A DNA stretch of 64,000 bases from Notolepis coatsorum (Eukaryota; Chordata; Actinopteri; Aulopiformes; Paralepididae), in contig OZ020593.1 in NCBI GenBank assembly GCA_963971535.1, positions 16,108,148 to 16,172,147 on the forward strand, written 5' to 3'. Shown here piece after piece: positions 20,458 to 32,989 of the stretch. A program made the translations under genes and the position numbers. The notes below the pieces were generated by a model that was not told the DNA's origin, did no database searches, and worked only from the letters and a program-made list of their open reading frames with translations. Numbering within the stretch: position 1 is the stretch's first letter; each line of letters starts with the position of its first letter.

Positions 20458-22035
20458 CAAACAAACCTGCGGAAGACCCCAAGGCATATCGACCCATCTC
20501 GCTGCTCTGTGTTCCATTTAAGATATTGGAAAGAATGATCCATAGCCGCATTGAGCCAGTAATTGACACACAGCTCCCACAGGAACAGGCCGGTTTCCGA
20601 CGTGGTAGATCAACAGTGGACCAGGTAACACTACTGTCTCAAGACATCGAGGACAGCTTCCAGGCTAATGAGAAAGCAGGGGTAGTGTACCTGGACCTGA
20701 CTGCCGCGTACGATACTGTCTGGCACCGTGGACTCCACCTGAAGCTGATGAGGATGGTACCTGATCGGCATATGGTGAAGTTTATCATGGAGATGTTGTC
20801 TAACCGCAGTTTTGTCCTACACACCAGCGATGGCCAGCGCAGCAGGCTCAGAAGACTGAGGAACGGTGTCCCACAGGGGTCAGTCCTTTCTCCGATGCTG
20901 TTTAATATTTACATCTACGATCTCCCAGTCACAGCATCCAGAAAGTACGGCTATGCGGACGATCTTGCCATCATGCTGAGAAAACCCACATGGAAGGCAC
21001 TGGAGGATGGTCTTAACCAAGACATGGACATCCTAGTAGCCTATCTACAAAAGTGGCGCCTACAGCTCAGCACCAGCAAGACCGTTACAGCAGCATACCA
21101 TCTCTGCAACAGAGACGCCAAGAGGGAACTGGAGGTATATGCTGACCACAAGCGTCTGGAGTCCCAGCAAGCCCCTAAATACCTTGGCGTGCGTCTGGAT
21201 CGGACACTGTCCTTCAAACAACACCTCGAAGATGTCAGGGCAAAGACAACATCAAGGGTTGCGCTGATCCGACGCCTCGCAGGTACAACCTGGGGAGCCA
21301 CTGCCAAGACCCTTCGGATATCCACCCAAGCCCTGGTCTTCTCGGCAGCGGAGTACTGTGCCCCAGTCTGGAGCAGAAGCCCACACGTTAAAAAAGTTGA
21401 TGCGGCTACTAACAACGCCCTCCGGATCATCAGTGGATGCCTGAAGGCTACACCCGTCTTCCTGCTGCCAGTCCTTGCAGGAATCGCACCAGCTGGCCTA
21501 CGACGAGAGGCTGCCACTCTCGCCCTAGCAAGGAAGGCAGTGAAGCATGACTGGCACATCCTACACAACACCACAACAACAACAGCACCTATGAGCAGAC
21601 TCAAGTCCCGCCACCCCTACAACAAGGTGGCACAAGAGATGCTCCGTTCCACCACTGAGGACCTATCCAGAAATGGATGGCTGGCGGCAGCCTGGAAGAG
21701 AGAGTGGGAGAGTGCTGGGCCAACCCGTATCCACCACTACATCTGGGATCCAGGAGATGGCGCCACAGGAGACGATCTTCCACGCCGGCAATGGGTTCTG
21801 CTGAACCGTTTAAGATCTGGGGTTGGTCGCTTTAAAGCATCATTAAAGAAGTGGGGCCTGGCAGACAGCGCTGCATGTGAGTGTGGAGACCCTGAGCAGA
21901 CTGTTGACCACATCCTGACCATCTGCCCCCTATACAAACCACCCTCGGAAGCCAGCCTCTTTGATGTGGGACCAGAGTTAAGGGCATGGCTACAAGATAC
22001 AGAGTTGGACCTCTGACGTTACACGAAAGAAGAAG
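20458..22035 (+). mobile_element. 5'-truncated LINE, reverse-transcriptase half, inside BEL copy 1
   Basis: A long open frame running through a stop at 22014-22016 reads a non-LTR reverse transcriptase from its first palm motif (YRPISLLCVPFKILERM at about 20490) through RGRST, LDLTAAYDTVWH, GVPQGSVLSPMLF and the YADDLAIM active site at about 20950. The C-terminal zinc motif (CECGDPEQTVDHILTICP) is jockey/I-like. The endonuclease and ORF1 are absent. The 3' UTR is only about 19 bases, ending ACGAAAGAAGAAG. The target duplication AACGGAGC is at 20450-20457 and 22036-22043. The open frame and clean duplication show that it jumped recently, after the BEL element had arrived. Confidence 0.9.
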
Positions 22036-25000
22036 AACGGAGCGAAGAAGAGCACATACGCCTGGAAATAAGACGCATTCAGATGGAAGAGAAAATATGG
22101 CAAGAGACCGGGCCGACGCCCAGCGCGCAGAAGCTCATCACAGCGGGACACGTCACAAAGATTGACATTAAAGAGGCCGACCAGACGACTGAATCGTGGT
22201 ACGTGCCCCACCACAAGGTTCATCACAACGGCAAAGACCGCATCGTGTTTAACTGCAGCTACCAGATCGGATCCCAAAATCTGAATAAAGAGCTATTGCC
22301 CGGTCCTACACTCGGCCCCTCCCTACTAGGCGTACTACTCCGCTTCCGCCAGGACAAGGTGGCTATCAGCGGGGATATCAAAGGGATGTTCCTGCAGGTG
22401 AGATTAGTAGAGGAGGACAAGCCCCTGTTGCGGTTCCTATGGAGAGAGAGGCCAGGAGATGAGCACCCAGCCATCTACCAATGGGAAGTCCTCCCTTTCG
22501 GAACTACATGCAGCCCATGCTGTGCTACATTTGCACTACAGAGACATGTCGCAGAGGACCCAGCAGCGGACGAAGAGGTCCGACACAGTGTGAAGAACAG
22601 CTTCTACGTAGATAACTGTCTACAAAGCGTTTCGACCCAGGAAGAAGCCGAGGCTCTCCTACTTAAACTCCGCGCCTCTCTGATCAAAGGCGGCTTTGAT
22701 CTCAGGCAGTGGGCCAGCAGCGATCCGCACGTACTGCGCAGCCTCTCCTCCGAGGACAAGGCAGCGAGCAGCGAGACCTGGATGGCCACAATCCCAGGAG
22801 AAGCCCAAGAGATGACACTAGGACTAGTGTGGCGCTTCAAAACAGATTCGCTCCACTATAGACACAAACCCCTGACCACGGAGCAGGGAAGGTCGACGGC
22901 AATACCGACCACCAGACGGAGTGTGTACAGAACACTCGCCCGACAATATGACCCGTTAGGATGTATACTACCGTACACCACCAGGGCAAAGATGATTGTA
23001 CGAGCATTGTGGGACAAGGACCAGGGCTGGGACGACCCCATTCCCACACACCTTGCATCCACCTGGAGAGAGTGGGAGATGGAACTCCACTCACTCCCAG
23101 GCGTTAATATACGCCGAAGCTACTTCCCACCCACGGTGAGGCCAGAGACATGTAAAATGGATATACACGTCTTCAGTGACGCCTCCGAGGTCGCCTACGG
23201 ATCAGTAGCCTACTTGCGGGCCCGAGAAGAGGGGGGAGAGATCTACACAGCATTCATCCTCGCCCGCTCGAGAATAGCCCCACGCAAGCAACAGTCTATC
23301 CCACGTCTAGAGCTCTGCGCAGCCCTCGCAGGAGCGCATCTAGCCACACTCATCCAACGTGAGCTCACCATTCCGGTGCATAGAACAATCCTGTGGTCAG
23401 ATTCCACGACAGTACTCGCCTGGATCAAATCGGATTCATGCAAATACAAAGTCTTCGTGGGAGTCAGAGTCACTGAGATTCAAGAGTTAACCGGAGAGTT
23501 AACCGGAGAAGCAAACTGGCGCTATGTTGATACAAAACACAACCCAGCTGACGTCATCACCCGGGGAATGTCCCTAGATGACTTAACCCGTCGTAACATC
23601 TACAGTGACGGACCAGCATTCCTCAAGCTCCCGGAAGGAGATTGGCCCACGCCCACCCCGAGGGAAGCAAGTGACGAGGAGGCTGAGAATAAGAAACCTA
23701 TGTTCTGTGGATTGAGCACTGTTGTCTCCGCAGACCCCAACATAGACGATTGCATTACCATAGAGAGTGCGCAGCAACGGACATTCCTGCGGCACCACCC
23801 AGAGATTCAGTCCCCCGCTGATATGTCAGCAGCTGACTACGAGGAAGCAGAACTGCTTCTACTGCAACGAGCCCAGAGAGACTCGTTCCCCGATGAACTA
23901 GACTGTCTACAGGGAGGAAAGCCCGTCCCATCAGACAGCAGATTGATTCATCTGGCCCCCGAGAGTGACACACATACCCTCATCAGAGTGGGTGGTCGCC
24001 TGCGGAGAGCCCCCAATTTACCGGATGACATTAAGTACCCGATCGTATTGAACAGCCGACACAAGGTCACAGAGCTGATTATAAAGAAATACGACGAGGA
24101 TGTACACCACGCAGGAGCAGAGAGAGTCTTCGCGGAGATCAGACGTCGTTACTGGATACTTCAAGGAAGAGAGGCGGTGCGACGCTTCCAGCGAACCTGT
24201 CTAGACTGCCGAAAGTGGCGCGCGCAGCCCAGCATACCACGGATGGCTGACCTACCTCCATGTCGCCTCCGACTCGGCGACAAGCCATTCCACTCAACAG
24301 GCATGGACTGTTTTGGCCCGCTGCACATAAAGAAAGGAAGAGGCACCGAGAAGCGGTGGGGTATTGTATTCAAATGCATGACCACCAGAGCGATACATAT
24401 CGAGCTCCTTTCGACCATGAGCACAGACTCATTCCTTATGGCCTTCCGAAGATTCACATCACGGAAAGGAAAACCGTCTACATTATTGTCCGATCACGGG
24501 ACAAACTTCAAAGGCGGAGAAAGAGAGCTGAGGGAGAGCTTCCAAGCTATGGGCCCAGAACTTAAGACCCACCTCGCTCCAGCCCAGATTGACTTCCAAT
24601 TCAACCCCCCAAACGCACCCCACTTCGGTGGAACTTGGGAACGAGAAGTACGTTCTATAAAGACAGCCCTGTACGCAGTACTTGGGGCCCAGACTGTGGC
24701 GGAAGAAGTCCTAATGACAATCCTCACGGAGATTGAGGGAGTATTGAACTCAAAGCCCCTCGGTTACGTCTCCAGTGATGTAGCAGATGTCGACCCAGTC
24801 ACCCCCAACACCCTCCTGATGGGGCGGCTAGATCCCGCGTTACCCCAGACAATGTACCGGCCTGAAGAAGAGAACGGCCGACGAATGTGGAGGTACAGCC
24901 AAGTATTAGCCGACAAGTTTTGGAGCAGTTTCCTACTGCACTACCTACCGTCTCTACAGACCCGCCAGAAGTGGGTAAAAGAGAGAGACAATTTGACGGA

Positions 25001-25309
25001 AGGAACAGTCGTCATGATTATTGACCAGTCACTACCCAGAGCTATGTGGCCGGCTGGCCGCGTAAGCAAAGTGATCACCGGTGCCGATGGCAAGGTCCGA
25101 GCAGCTGAAGTACTCGTCCAAGGGCGCATTTACACCCGTCCTGTGGCGAGGCTCATAGAACTGCCCCGACTCCCAGACACAATCGATGATGACCATGACC
25201 CTATGACTTTGTGAGTTGACTGACCCTTACAGCGAACCCTTGAGTGGTAGACAGTGCGGTTAATCTGTCTCTGCTTAACTAATTAGGTTGGGACCAATTA
25301 GGGGGCGGC

Positions 25310-26724
25310 TGTTCTGAAGGATCAGATTAAACCGAATATATATATTTATTTATATATATATATTTAATTGTATTTGTATATCCCCTGATATCCCCTGATA
25401 TCCCCTGTATATTCCTTGTACAATATGCATTGAATATCCCTTCTAGTCTACTGAACATCCCATAATAGTCTCCATTCTACCATTGGACGAGACCTTGGTG
25501 CCAGGTCGCCATACCCCTCAGACCAGGTTCAATCGTACCGCTCAACATGTATGGACAAGTCCTAGTTCCGCGTAGGAATATGTCTACCGCACCACTAATG
25601 GTACTATTTGTTCATAGTGCGTATATATACTGCGCTATTAAAGTAGAACTTTCTTTTAGTCCAGTTCCTTACCCTCCAACAGAGTGACAGACGCAAAAGC
25701 CTCCCCGCGAACCACGTGTGGGCAGTAAGGCCAATTCGGCCCAGTATCGGCATTGAGACATCGTGTATATTAATATTTGAATAGTCATATTTGGCACTAT
25801 ATCGTCGAGTTGGACGTATTCTATTAAGCTAATAATAGTCTATTCATATATAGTGCCTCGTGCGGTAAGAGTTCTATAGTAATCAGCACCCCCATCGTTT
25901 CGGGCATCAGCTGGACGCTTATCCAGGGTGGTTGACCCCACGTGAAGCTGCACCCGAGGAGCTCCAGGCCAAAGAGCGAGTGGACCTGTATATTGGATTA
26001 TTCTACCGACGACGGCTAGCCTTCCCCGGCTTGGATTATGCTTTGAGTACTTTGATTATTCTATGGATAAAGGCCAACACTGCGGTGTGTTGGAAATACC
26101 CCCCCCGGAGAGGACGACAGGTGAGATGGCGCTCTGCACAGTGAGGTCGCCTCACGTCTCTCCGTCGTGGACCGGAGGACGCCGGCCACAGAGGGTCCAA
26201 CTGCATTCATCTGTGGATCGAGGATCGTTGGGCACCGTGTCGCACAACTGTGGACTCTCCCAAGATACCCTCGGCCAGACGGGATCCAGCCAGTGACTCT
26301 CTAACCCCCCCCCCCCCTCCAGCTGTCCTACAAGCAGTCGGAACCTTCCCCTAGTGTATCCAGCTATATAATCATTCAAGTATCATCGCTATTGTTCCCT
26401 AAATATTCCAGGTTGTATATTTGCTTCCTGCGCAATCAGAGATTGGACATTCGATATTGATCTACCTACGAATACTCATTTGCCATAAAAGTGCATACTA
26501 TTTCAAATCATAAATGTAATTAAGTGATCGTTGTACATACCTTTTGCTATGTATTAAAACTCAAACTTTCGATTTGGTACATTTGTGTTGGATCCGTTTA
26601 TCAGGTGGGAGTGTTCAACATATTCATACCTAGTACTGGGTGGCCAGAGTCTAAAGTACAAGAGGTAGTGGTAGTAAGTATCATATCTAACCATACAGTC
26701 AGGGAATTGTACCCCTCAGTTACA
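25310..26724 (+). repeat. 3' LTR of BEL copy 1
   Basis: Almost identical to the 5' LTR at 18435-19852. Ends CAGTTACA and is followed by the duplicated target CTTAC. Confidence 0.95.
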
Positions 26725-26832
26725 CTTACAAGTAACAAGCATCATCGTAGAATTTGTGGCAATCAAGCTGAATATTTCAGTAATGTTACAATTATATCAC
26801 ATCAAGCCTCATGGAATGTATGGTGAATGGCT

Positions 26833-27095
26833 TTGATTGATTGATTGATTGATTGATTGAAAACTTTATTAACAGATTGCAGAATGGGTACAATACAGTA
26901 CGGCTCAATACACACAATTGTTAAGGGGTTGCAGACCAGAGAAAGACTTTCGTCTTGTTTACATCAGGGTCCCCCATTTTCAATTCATAATGACATTTAT
27001 GACACACACACAACATACATATATCATGACATTTATGACATACATAACATACAGGTATACAGTACTGTTACATATACAGTACTGTTAAACAGAGG
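26833..27095 (-). mobile_element. LINE 3' tail, minus orientation
   Basis: (TGAT)n, then the complement of the recurring LINE 3' UTR, continuing into the ATGACATTTATGACATACA zone found upstream in the longer copies. Same family as 31850-32818. Confidence 0.85.
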
Positions 27096-28015
27096 TTTTA
27101 ACCTTCATTTATGAATGTCTCTCATTTCACTTTGATGGCGTTATCTAGTCTGTAGTATGTTCATTACTAAATGTTTAGAAGAATTATAGAATTAATGTTA
27201 TATTGTAAACACAAACTGGCAGCTGAGAAACCTTACCTGACTCGACGACATTTTGCTAATTTTGTTAGCAGACCTGTTGAATGATGCTGTAGAAACAAAA
27301 TGGTTGTTAGCTAACATTCTGTTCCTCGTTGTGTAAATAATACATCTATCTATCATCATCAACTCATGTTAATGAAAGGTAACTTTGGTAAATAATTTGT
27401 AAAGGAAGACATAACTGCTCAAAATGTAGTAATATGTAGACTTTTCCGAATCATCTAGTACTAGCTAACTCACCGTGAATTACTGAGCAAGTGACCAACA
27501 CTCTCTCATCGAGACTGAAGTCGAAAGAGTATCACGTCAAGTGCGCGAGACATTTACGTCCGTTTAGGCGCGAGACGTGCAGTGCCGGCTCGAGCCCATA
27601 GATGCTCAAGCCCACCTGTCACCAGCTGCAGACCTCATGGGAGAACGGTCTCGGATCGCTCACAGCGCCATCTCCACTCAGTGGCTGAATTGGAGTATTG
27701 CGACTGGACTGTGATAATACAAATACAATTTATTACTATTATTATTATTATAATTATATTATTATTATTATAATATTGAAACATAGCAGCAAATAACTCA
27801 GTAGTGCAATACTGAGCCTCTGATGTTCACATAGGGTTTAGCTTGGTCAACAACACAGGGCAGTTCTACAAACAGGCTTGTACATATGAGTAAATTAACT
27901 ATACTATTTCATAAAAATGTATTGTTCTTTTATTTTTTGCTCAATATTTTAACAATATAAAACTCAAAAGTAGCCACTGCAGCCGTTATCACGAGCTCTG
28001 CTCTTCTGTGTGTTC
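27096..28015. other. No gene seen; (ATT)n microsatellite
   Basis: Nothing coding is recognised. 27729-27773 is an ATT/AAT microsatellite. Sequence around 27540-27640 is CpG-richer than its surroundings but carries no identifiable exon. Confidence 0.45.
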
Positions 28016-28289
28016 ACATAACTTTCCCCAAACAGTACTGTATATCTGTCATGTATGTCATAAATGTCATGTTTATATTAGATTAGATGATTCGATTTTT
28101 ATATCTGTATATCTATGTTGTTTATGTCATAAATGTCATTATGAATTGAAAATGGGGGACCCTGATGTAAACAAGACGAAAGTCTTTCTCTTGTCTGCAT
28201 CCCCTTAACAATTGTGTGTATTGAGCTGTACTGTATTGTACCCATTCTGCAATCTGTTAATAAAGTTTTCAATCAATCAATCAATCAAG
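28016..28289 (+). mobile_element. LINE 3' tail, plus orientation
   Basis: Runs from the TATGTCATAAATGTCATG zone through GAATTGAAAATGGGGGACCC to a (AATC)n end. It is the plus partner of the minus copy at 28343-28556, so the two lie tail to tail. Confidence 0.85.
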
Positions 28290-28342
28290 CGCAACGCCAG
28301 ACAGACAGACTCACTGGAGGAACCTCTTCTTCGTCGTTGAAA

Positions 28343-28556
28343 TGGATTGATTGATTGATTGAAAACTTTATTAACAGATTGCAGAATGGGTACAGTACAG
28401 TACAGCTCAATACATACAATTGTTAAGGGGATGCAGACCAGAGAAAGACTTTACATCAGGGTCCCCCATTTTCAATTCATCGTAACAAATATGACATACA
28501 TGACATACAGATAGACAGTACTGCTACATCTATACATTTATGACATACCAGATTTG
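28343..28556 (-). mobile_element. LINE 3' tail, minus orientation
   Basis: (TTGA)n, then the complement of the same 3' UTR, ending near ATTTATGACATAC. Only about 53 bases separate it from the plus copy, making an inverted pair with roughly 200-bp arms. Confidence 0.85.
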
Positions 28557-28589
28557 CAAATACAGTACTGTTTGACAGTTTCCCTGTTT

Positions 28590-29603
28590 CCCTGACATTG
28601 AATGAAGGGAAAACCGAGGTCATTGTTTTTAATAGTGCCCCCCCGCCCCCCCTCATTGACGCACTTGGTCCCCTGGGCCCAAACCTCTCCACCTCTGTCA
28701 GGAACCTCGGGGTCATCTTCGACAGTAATTTTAAATTCGACAAACAGGTCAGCGCCGTAGTGAAAAATAGCTTTTATCACCTTAGACTCCTGGCGAAGAC
28801 AAAGGCATACCTCTCCCAAAGTAACCTAGAGACGGTGATACATGCCTTTGTCACAACCCGCCTCGACTACTGCAATGCTCTGTACACTGGCATTGACAAG
28901 TCCCTCCTCCGCCGCCTACAACTGGTGCAGAACGCAGCCGCGCGCCTCCTCACCAAAACAAGAAAATACGAACACATCAGCCCAGTTCTGGCCTCGCTCC
29001 ACTGGCTGCCTATTAGCTTCAGGATCGATTTTAAATTAGCACTAAACGTTTTTAAATCATTAAATGGCACGGCTCCCTCCTATCTGTCCGAGCTCCTGCA
29101 CCGCCACACCCCCCACCGATCCCTCAGATCAGCTGACCAGATGCTATTGGTGGTACCCAGAACCAGGCTCAAAACTAGGGGAGACAGAGCTTTCTCCACC
29201 GCAGCGCCTAGACTGTGGAACAGCCTCCCCCTCAGCGTACGGACTGCCCAGACCGTACAGGCTTTTAAATCACTCTTGAAAACCTACCTGTTCTCCTTGG
29301 CCTTCCCCCCTACTTAACTACCACTAGACCCCTGACCCTTCTATCCTCTTTGTTTTACTGTGTCCTACCAGTTTTTATTACTTTCATTGCTTTATTATGT
29401 TTTTAATCTTATATCTTGCACCATATTGTTTGTTTTGTTGCTTTCATTGCTTTGCCATGTTTTTTTTTATTTCTTTCTTTTAATCTTATACCTTGCCTCA
29501 CACTAATTTGTTTTTATCAACCTGCTTGTGAAGCACTTTGGTGTCAGCTACCGCTGCCTGGAAATGTGCTATACAAATAAAACTGACTTGACTTGACTTG
29601 TTT
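28590..29603 (+). mobile_element. L2 (Maui-type) LINE, 5'-truncated
   Basis: The frame from 28598 to 29317 (239 codons) reads the C-terminal half of an L2 reverse transcriptase: KTEVIVFN, NLGVIFDSNFKFDKQV, RLDYCNALYTG, RLQLVQNAAARLLT, SLHWLPISFRIDFK and APRLWNSLPLSVR, typical of fish L2/Maui. The stop is followed by a 3' UTR ending in the tandem TGACTTGACTTGACTTG tail that marks this family. The catalytic FADD box would lie upstream and is lost. The frame is intact to its natural stop. Confidence 0.9.
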
Positions 29604-29706
29604 GTGATACAAAAAGAGTCCAGAAAAAAGAGTATACATTTGACGTAGGGAAATGTCCGGCAGTATGGCGCATTACTGCCCTCCGCTGGACGTATTTCGA
29701 ATTTTC

Positions 29707-29870
29707 GAGAAATAACCTTCTGTAGTGTGGTAGTGAAGGGGGTTAACCCTTTGTCGTGTGGTAGTGAAGGGGGTTAACCCTTTGTCGTGTGGCAGTGAAA
29801 GGGTTAACCTTCTGTATTGTCGCGGTGAAAGGGTTAACCTTCTGTAGTGTGGTAGTGAAAGGGTTAATGT
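29707..29870. repeat. 30-bp tandem repeat around GGTTAACC
   Basis: Five imperfect units of about 30-31 bp (TGTAGTGTGGTAGTGAAGGG followed by GGTTAACC). The array lies between two LINE ends; no function is evident. Confidence 0.8.
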
Positions 29871-29899
29871 ATTGTCCAGGATGCTTGTCATGTGACGTT

Positions 29900-31171
29900 C
29901 AAGGGTTTCAAGTTTCAAGTTTCAAGTTTCTTTAATATTTGTCATACAGAAGTACAGAATACTTTTGTACAAAATGCTTCTTACTGTTGCGCTCCAGAGA
30001 CTGTGCATGACAAGATAAGTATGAAATAAAGAAATAGTAAAAATTAGAAGTAAAAAAAGAGGTCACAGTGTTCAGTTTAGACATATGTACAATGTTCGTA
30101 GACGTAGTTACCATACAATATACAATACTGTGCAGTGTACTAATATACAATACTATATAGTGCAAGGCATAAATGGACGAGGTGCAGTTTAGGTACAATT
30201 CACAGTAGGTGTACGAGTTGTAGTGCAAATCCTTTATCAATAAATATAAAGTGTAAGTGTGTTTGTGTGATCTAAAGTGTGGAGAGTGGGTGCTGCAGTG
30301 TGTTGTTTGTTTGAGTGAGTGTGTGCGTGTGGGTGTGTGTGCTGTGTGCATTTGATGGTTGTTGCATAGTGATTATTGTTAGTTTAGCGATTATTGTTCG
30401 TTTAGCAGCCTGATGGCCTGGGGATAGAAGCTCCTTCTGAGTCTTTCTGTGCTCGCCATAAGACTCCGGTATCGCTTGCCTGACGGCAGCAGTTCAAAGA
30501 GGCAGTTGTTCGGGTGGCTCAAGTCCTTAATAATTCTCTTAGCCTTCCCCTTGCACCGCTTGTTGTAAATGTTCTGGAGGGTGGGAAGCCCCCCTCTAAT
30601 TGTGCGTTCAGCTGAACGTGTCACTCTTTGTAGTCTGCTACGGTCTTGTGCAGTGCTATTCCCAAACCAGGAGGTGATGTTGCCGGTCAGGATGCTCTCT
30701 ATTGTACATGAGTAGAAGTTCCTAAGGATCTTCTGACTGACTTGGAACTTCCTTAGGCGCCTGAGGAAGTAGAGGCGTTGTCGTGCCTTCTTCACAACAC
30801 TGTCAATGTGTGTGGTCCATGTCAAGTCCTCGGATATGTGGGCTCCGAGGTACTTGAAACTGTTCACTCTCTCAACTGGTGCCCCGTCGATGCTGAGGGG
30901 GCTGTAGTCCTTGACCCCCGACCTCCTGAAGTCCACAATCATCTCTTTTGTTTTGCTGACGTTCAGGGAGAGGCAGTTCTCCTGACACCACTGTGACAGG
31001 TTCTCTACCTCTTCCAGGTAGGCCCTTTCGTCGTTGGCAGAGATCAGGCCCACCACTACTGTGTCATCAGCAAATTTGATGATGGTGTTGTTGTTCCGCT
31101 GTGCTACGCAGTCATGTGTGTACAGGGAGTAGAGGAGGGGGCTCAGAACACAGCCCAAGGGGCAAAGAAGT
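29900..31171 (-). mobile_element. Rex1-like LINE, 5'-truncated, minus strand
   Basis: The minus-strand frame 31158-30391 (255 codons) starts GCVLSPLLYSLYTHDC and holds the FADDTVVVGLI active site, then SLNVSKTKEMIVDFRR, FKYLGAHISEDLTW and a C-terminus ending RRSFYPQAIRLLNEQ. This is the reverse-transcriptase palm and thumb of a very common fish LINE of the CR1/Rex1 group. The 3' UTR runs down to a tandem (TTGAAAC)n tail at about 29902-29930. The element is cut just before the GxxQG motif, so it is a dead 5'-truncated copy with an otherwise open frame. Confidence 0.85.
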
Positions 31172-31296
31172 GTGTTAGGGTGTGTCCTCTACAGAAGAAC
31201 CTACAGCAGATTATTATTCAAATAAATCCAGTAGTGTTCCTTTCTCTTGTGCTATTATTGGTCATCACATTATGTAGTCATCTGGATGAGATTACT

Positions 31297-31317
31297 TGTT
31301 TTATAATAATAATAATA

Positions 31318-31405
<88 letters not shown>
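31297..31405. repeat. AT trinucleotide microsatellite, self-complementary
   Basis: An (ATT)n run is followed directly by (AAT)n, so the tract can fold back on itself over some 40-50 bp. It also occurs in reverse reading, so strand has no meaning here. Confidence 0.9.
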
Positions 31406-31406
<1 letters not shown>

Positions 31407-31849
31407 TAATAACTGTTATTATTATCATGATCAACATGAGCAGTAACTCGGAGACCCACAGAGGAAGGTGGCATCCCCTGGTGTCTTCTTTAGGAATGGA
31501 CAATAATACACGAAGCTATGCTGTTCAAAATTTAGGCTATTATTTTATTACTAGATTATCTTTAAATCCCAAATATGTGACCCGCCCCCCCCCCCATATC
31601 AATGTGGGGTAGATTCACATACATGCTTGAAGAGTTTGATCGGTAGATGGAGGATACACTATTTGTAATGTTCCTAACTGTACACCTGGATATATCTGTT
31701 TTTACTCCAGTGTGTACAAACGTTACTTTCACATACTGTCTTTTGGTGTACATTCACATGGTGGTGGGTGTACTCACTGTCTGTTGTGTTGCCTTCACTT
31801 GGCGGTGTGGCTGTGGAGGCTTAATTGATGTCCACTAATTGATTGTTGT

Positions 31850-32818
31850 AATTGAACACAGGTGTGGTGACGACTGTAAACAAGAATACCCTGAAGACTC
31901 TGGCAGGAGCACTCATTCAAGGGTACTACGACTATGCTTGCACGGTTGCACCTCATGGTACCAAAGTACCTCAAAGGCGCTAAAAACAAAATTACAAACA
32001 TCACAAAACAAACTGGTCAGACTACTACTTGACCTTACCCCCAGAACCCACCTCACCCCTGCCCACTTTGACAACCTAGGATGGCTTAGAGTAGACGACA
32101 GAGTACAGCAACTTGCAATGGGCCTGGTCTACAAGATACACTATACGACTAAGGTATCCATGTACATGTCAAAATACTTCCCAAAGGTCAGTGAATACCA
32201 CAACCACTACACCAGAGGAAGCTCAACAAATCATGTTAAACCCAGAATTGGCTCAAACAAGGGACTAAACACGTTTAGCAATTATGCCACATCAATGTGG
32301 AACGCCCTACCCAAAGCTGTAAAGGAATGTGAATCCCTACCCACATTCAAAACCGCTCTTAAAGAGCACCTACGGGAGGCTGCAATTCGAAACTGGCCAC
32401 CGTAAATGCCCAAAACCCCCACCACCTCCTAATAGACAGTCTCCTCCCCACCGCATGTATATATTCCCTCCCCGCCGTATGTATATTTCTCTCCCACCCA
32501 CCCACCCCCTCCTAATGTACAGTCCCCTCCCCATCATATGTATATACTCTTGTCAGGATCTAGGGGTAACAGTACTGTATATTTGAATACCGTTTAAGTC
32601 ACAAATGTATCAGTACTAAATACCTATATGTCCCTATGCCATAAATGCCTTGTATGTTGTGTGTCATAAATGTCTGTATGAATTGAAAATGGGGGACCCT
32701 GATGTAAACAAGACAAACGTCTTTCTCTGGTCTGCATCCCCTTAACAATTGTGTGTATTGAGCCGTACTGTATTGTACCCATTCTGCAATCTGTTAAATA
32801 AAGTTTTCATTCATTCAA
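31850..32818 (+). mobile_element. LINE 3' part: source family of the recurring tail
   Basis: The frame to 32403 reads a reverse-transcriptase C-terminus (KTKLQTSQNKLVRLLLDLTP, DNLGWLRVDDRVQQLAMGLV, SMWNALPKAV). Upstream, another frame reads TLKTLAGALIQGYYDYACT. The two are offset near 31937, where GCTTGCAC is followed by a near-copy, GGTTGCAC. The 3' UTR then carries GAATTGAAAATGGGGGACCC and ends AATAAAGTTTTCATTCATTC. This ties the many short tails in the window to one LINE family, probably of the CR1/L2/Rex group. Confidence 0.8.
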
Positions 32819-32885
32819 GGGGATGCAGACCAGAGAAAGACTTTCGTCTTGTTTACATCAGGGTCCCCCCATTTTCAATTCATAG
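32819..32885 (-). mobile_element. LINE 3' tail fragment, tail to tail with the previous copy
   Basis: Directly after the plus-strand tail, the same 3' UTR starts again in reverse (GGGGATGCAGACCAGAGAAA to TTTTCAATTCAT), without the end microsatellite. The pair forms an inverted repeat with no spacer. Confidence 0.8.
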
Positions 32886-32989
32886 TGACTTTGCTTTCAA
32901 AGAGCCACATAAACGACACAGATAATAGAACGTGCAGTATGAGTACTGATAGGACACTTGATTATTACACAAGTGTAATTCATAATAAT

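Larger units (their letters stand above)
18435..26724 (+). mobile_element. BEL/Pao LTR retroelement, copy 1, broken fossil
   Basis: Two LTRs (18435-19852 and 25310-26724) start TGTTCTGAAGG and end CAGTTACA, with a 5-bp target duplication CTTAC (18430-18434, 26725-26729). A primer-binding site complementary to the 3' end of tRNA-Tyr follows the 5' LTR. Coding (19897-20538 and 22083-25214) matches copy 2: gag-like start, reverse transcriptase, RNase H, integrase and the C-terminal BEL domain. A LINE has inserted at 20458-22035, and I estimate about two further breaks. The LTRs are nearly identical to each other, so the insertion is recent. Confidence 0.95.

Noticed and set aside
20639-21937. 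Minus-strand frames of 60-187 codons
   Set aside because: Antisense of the LINE reverse-transcriptase frame.
19059-26296. Frames of about 120 and 77 codons inside the BEL LTRs (and their 34077-34523 and 41747-42193 counterparts)
   Set aside because: They recur in every LTR, diverge between copies and lack any domain; treated as LTR sequence.
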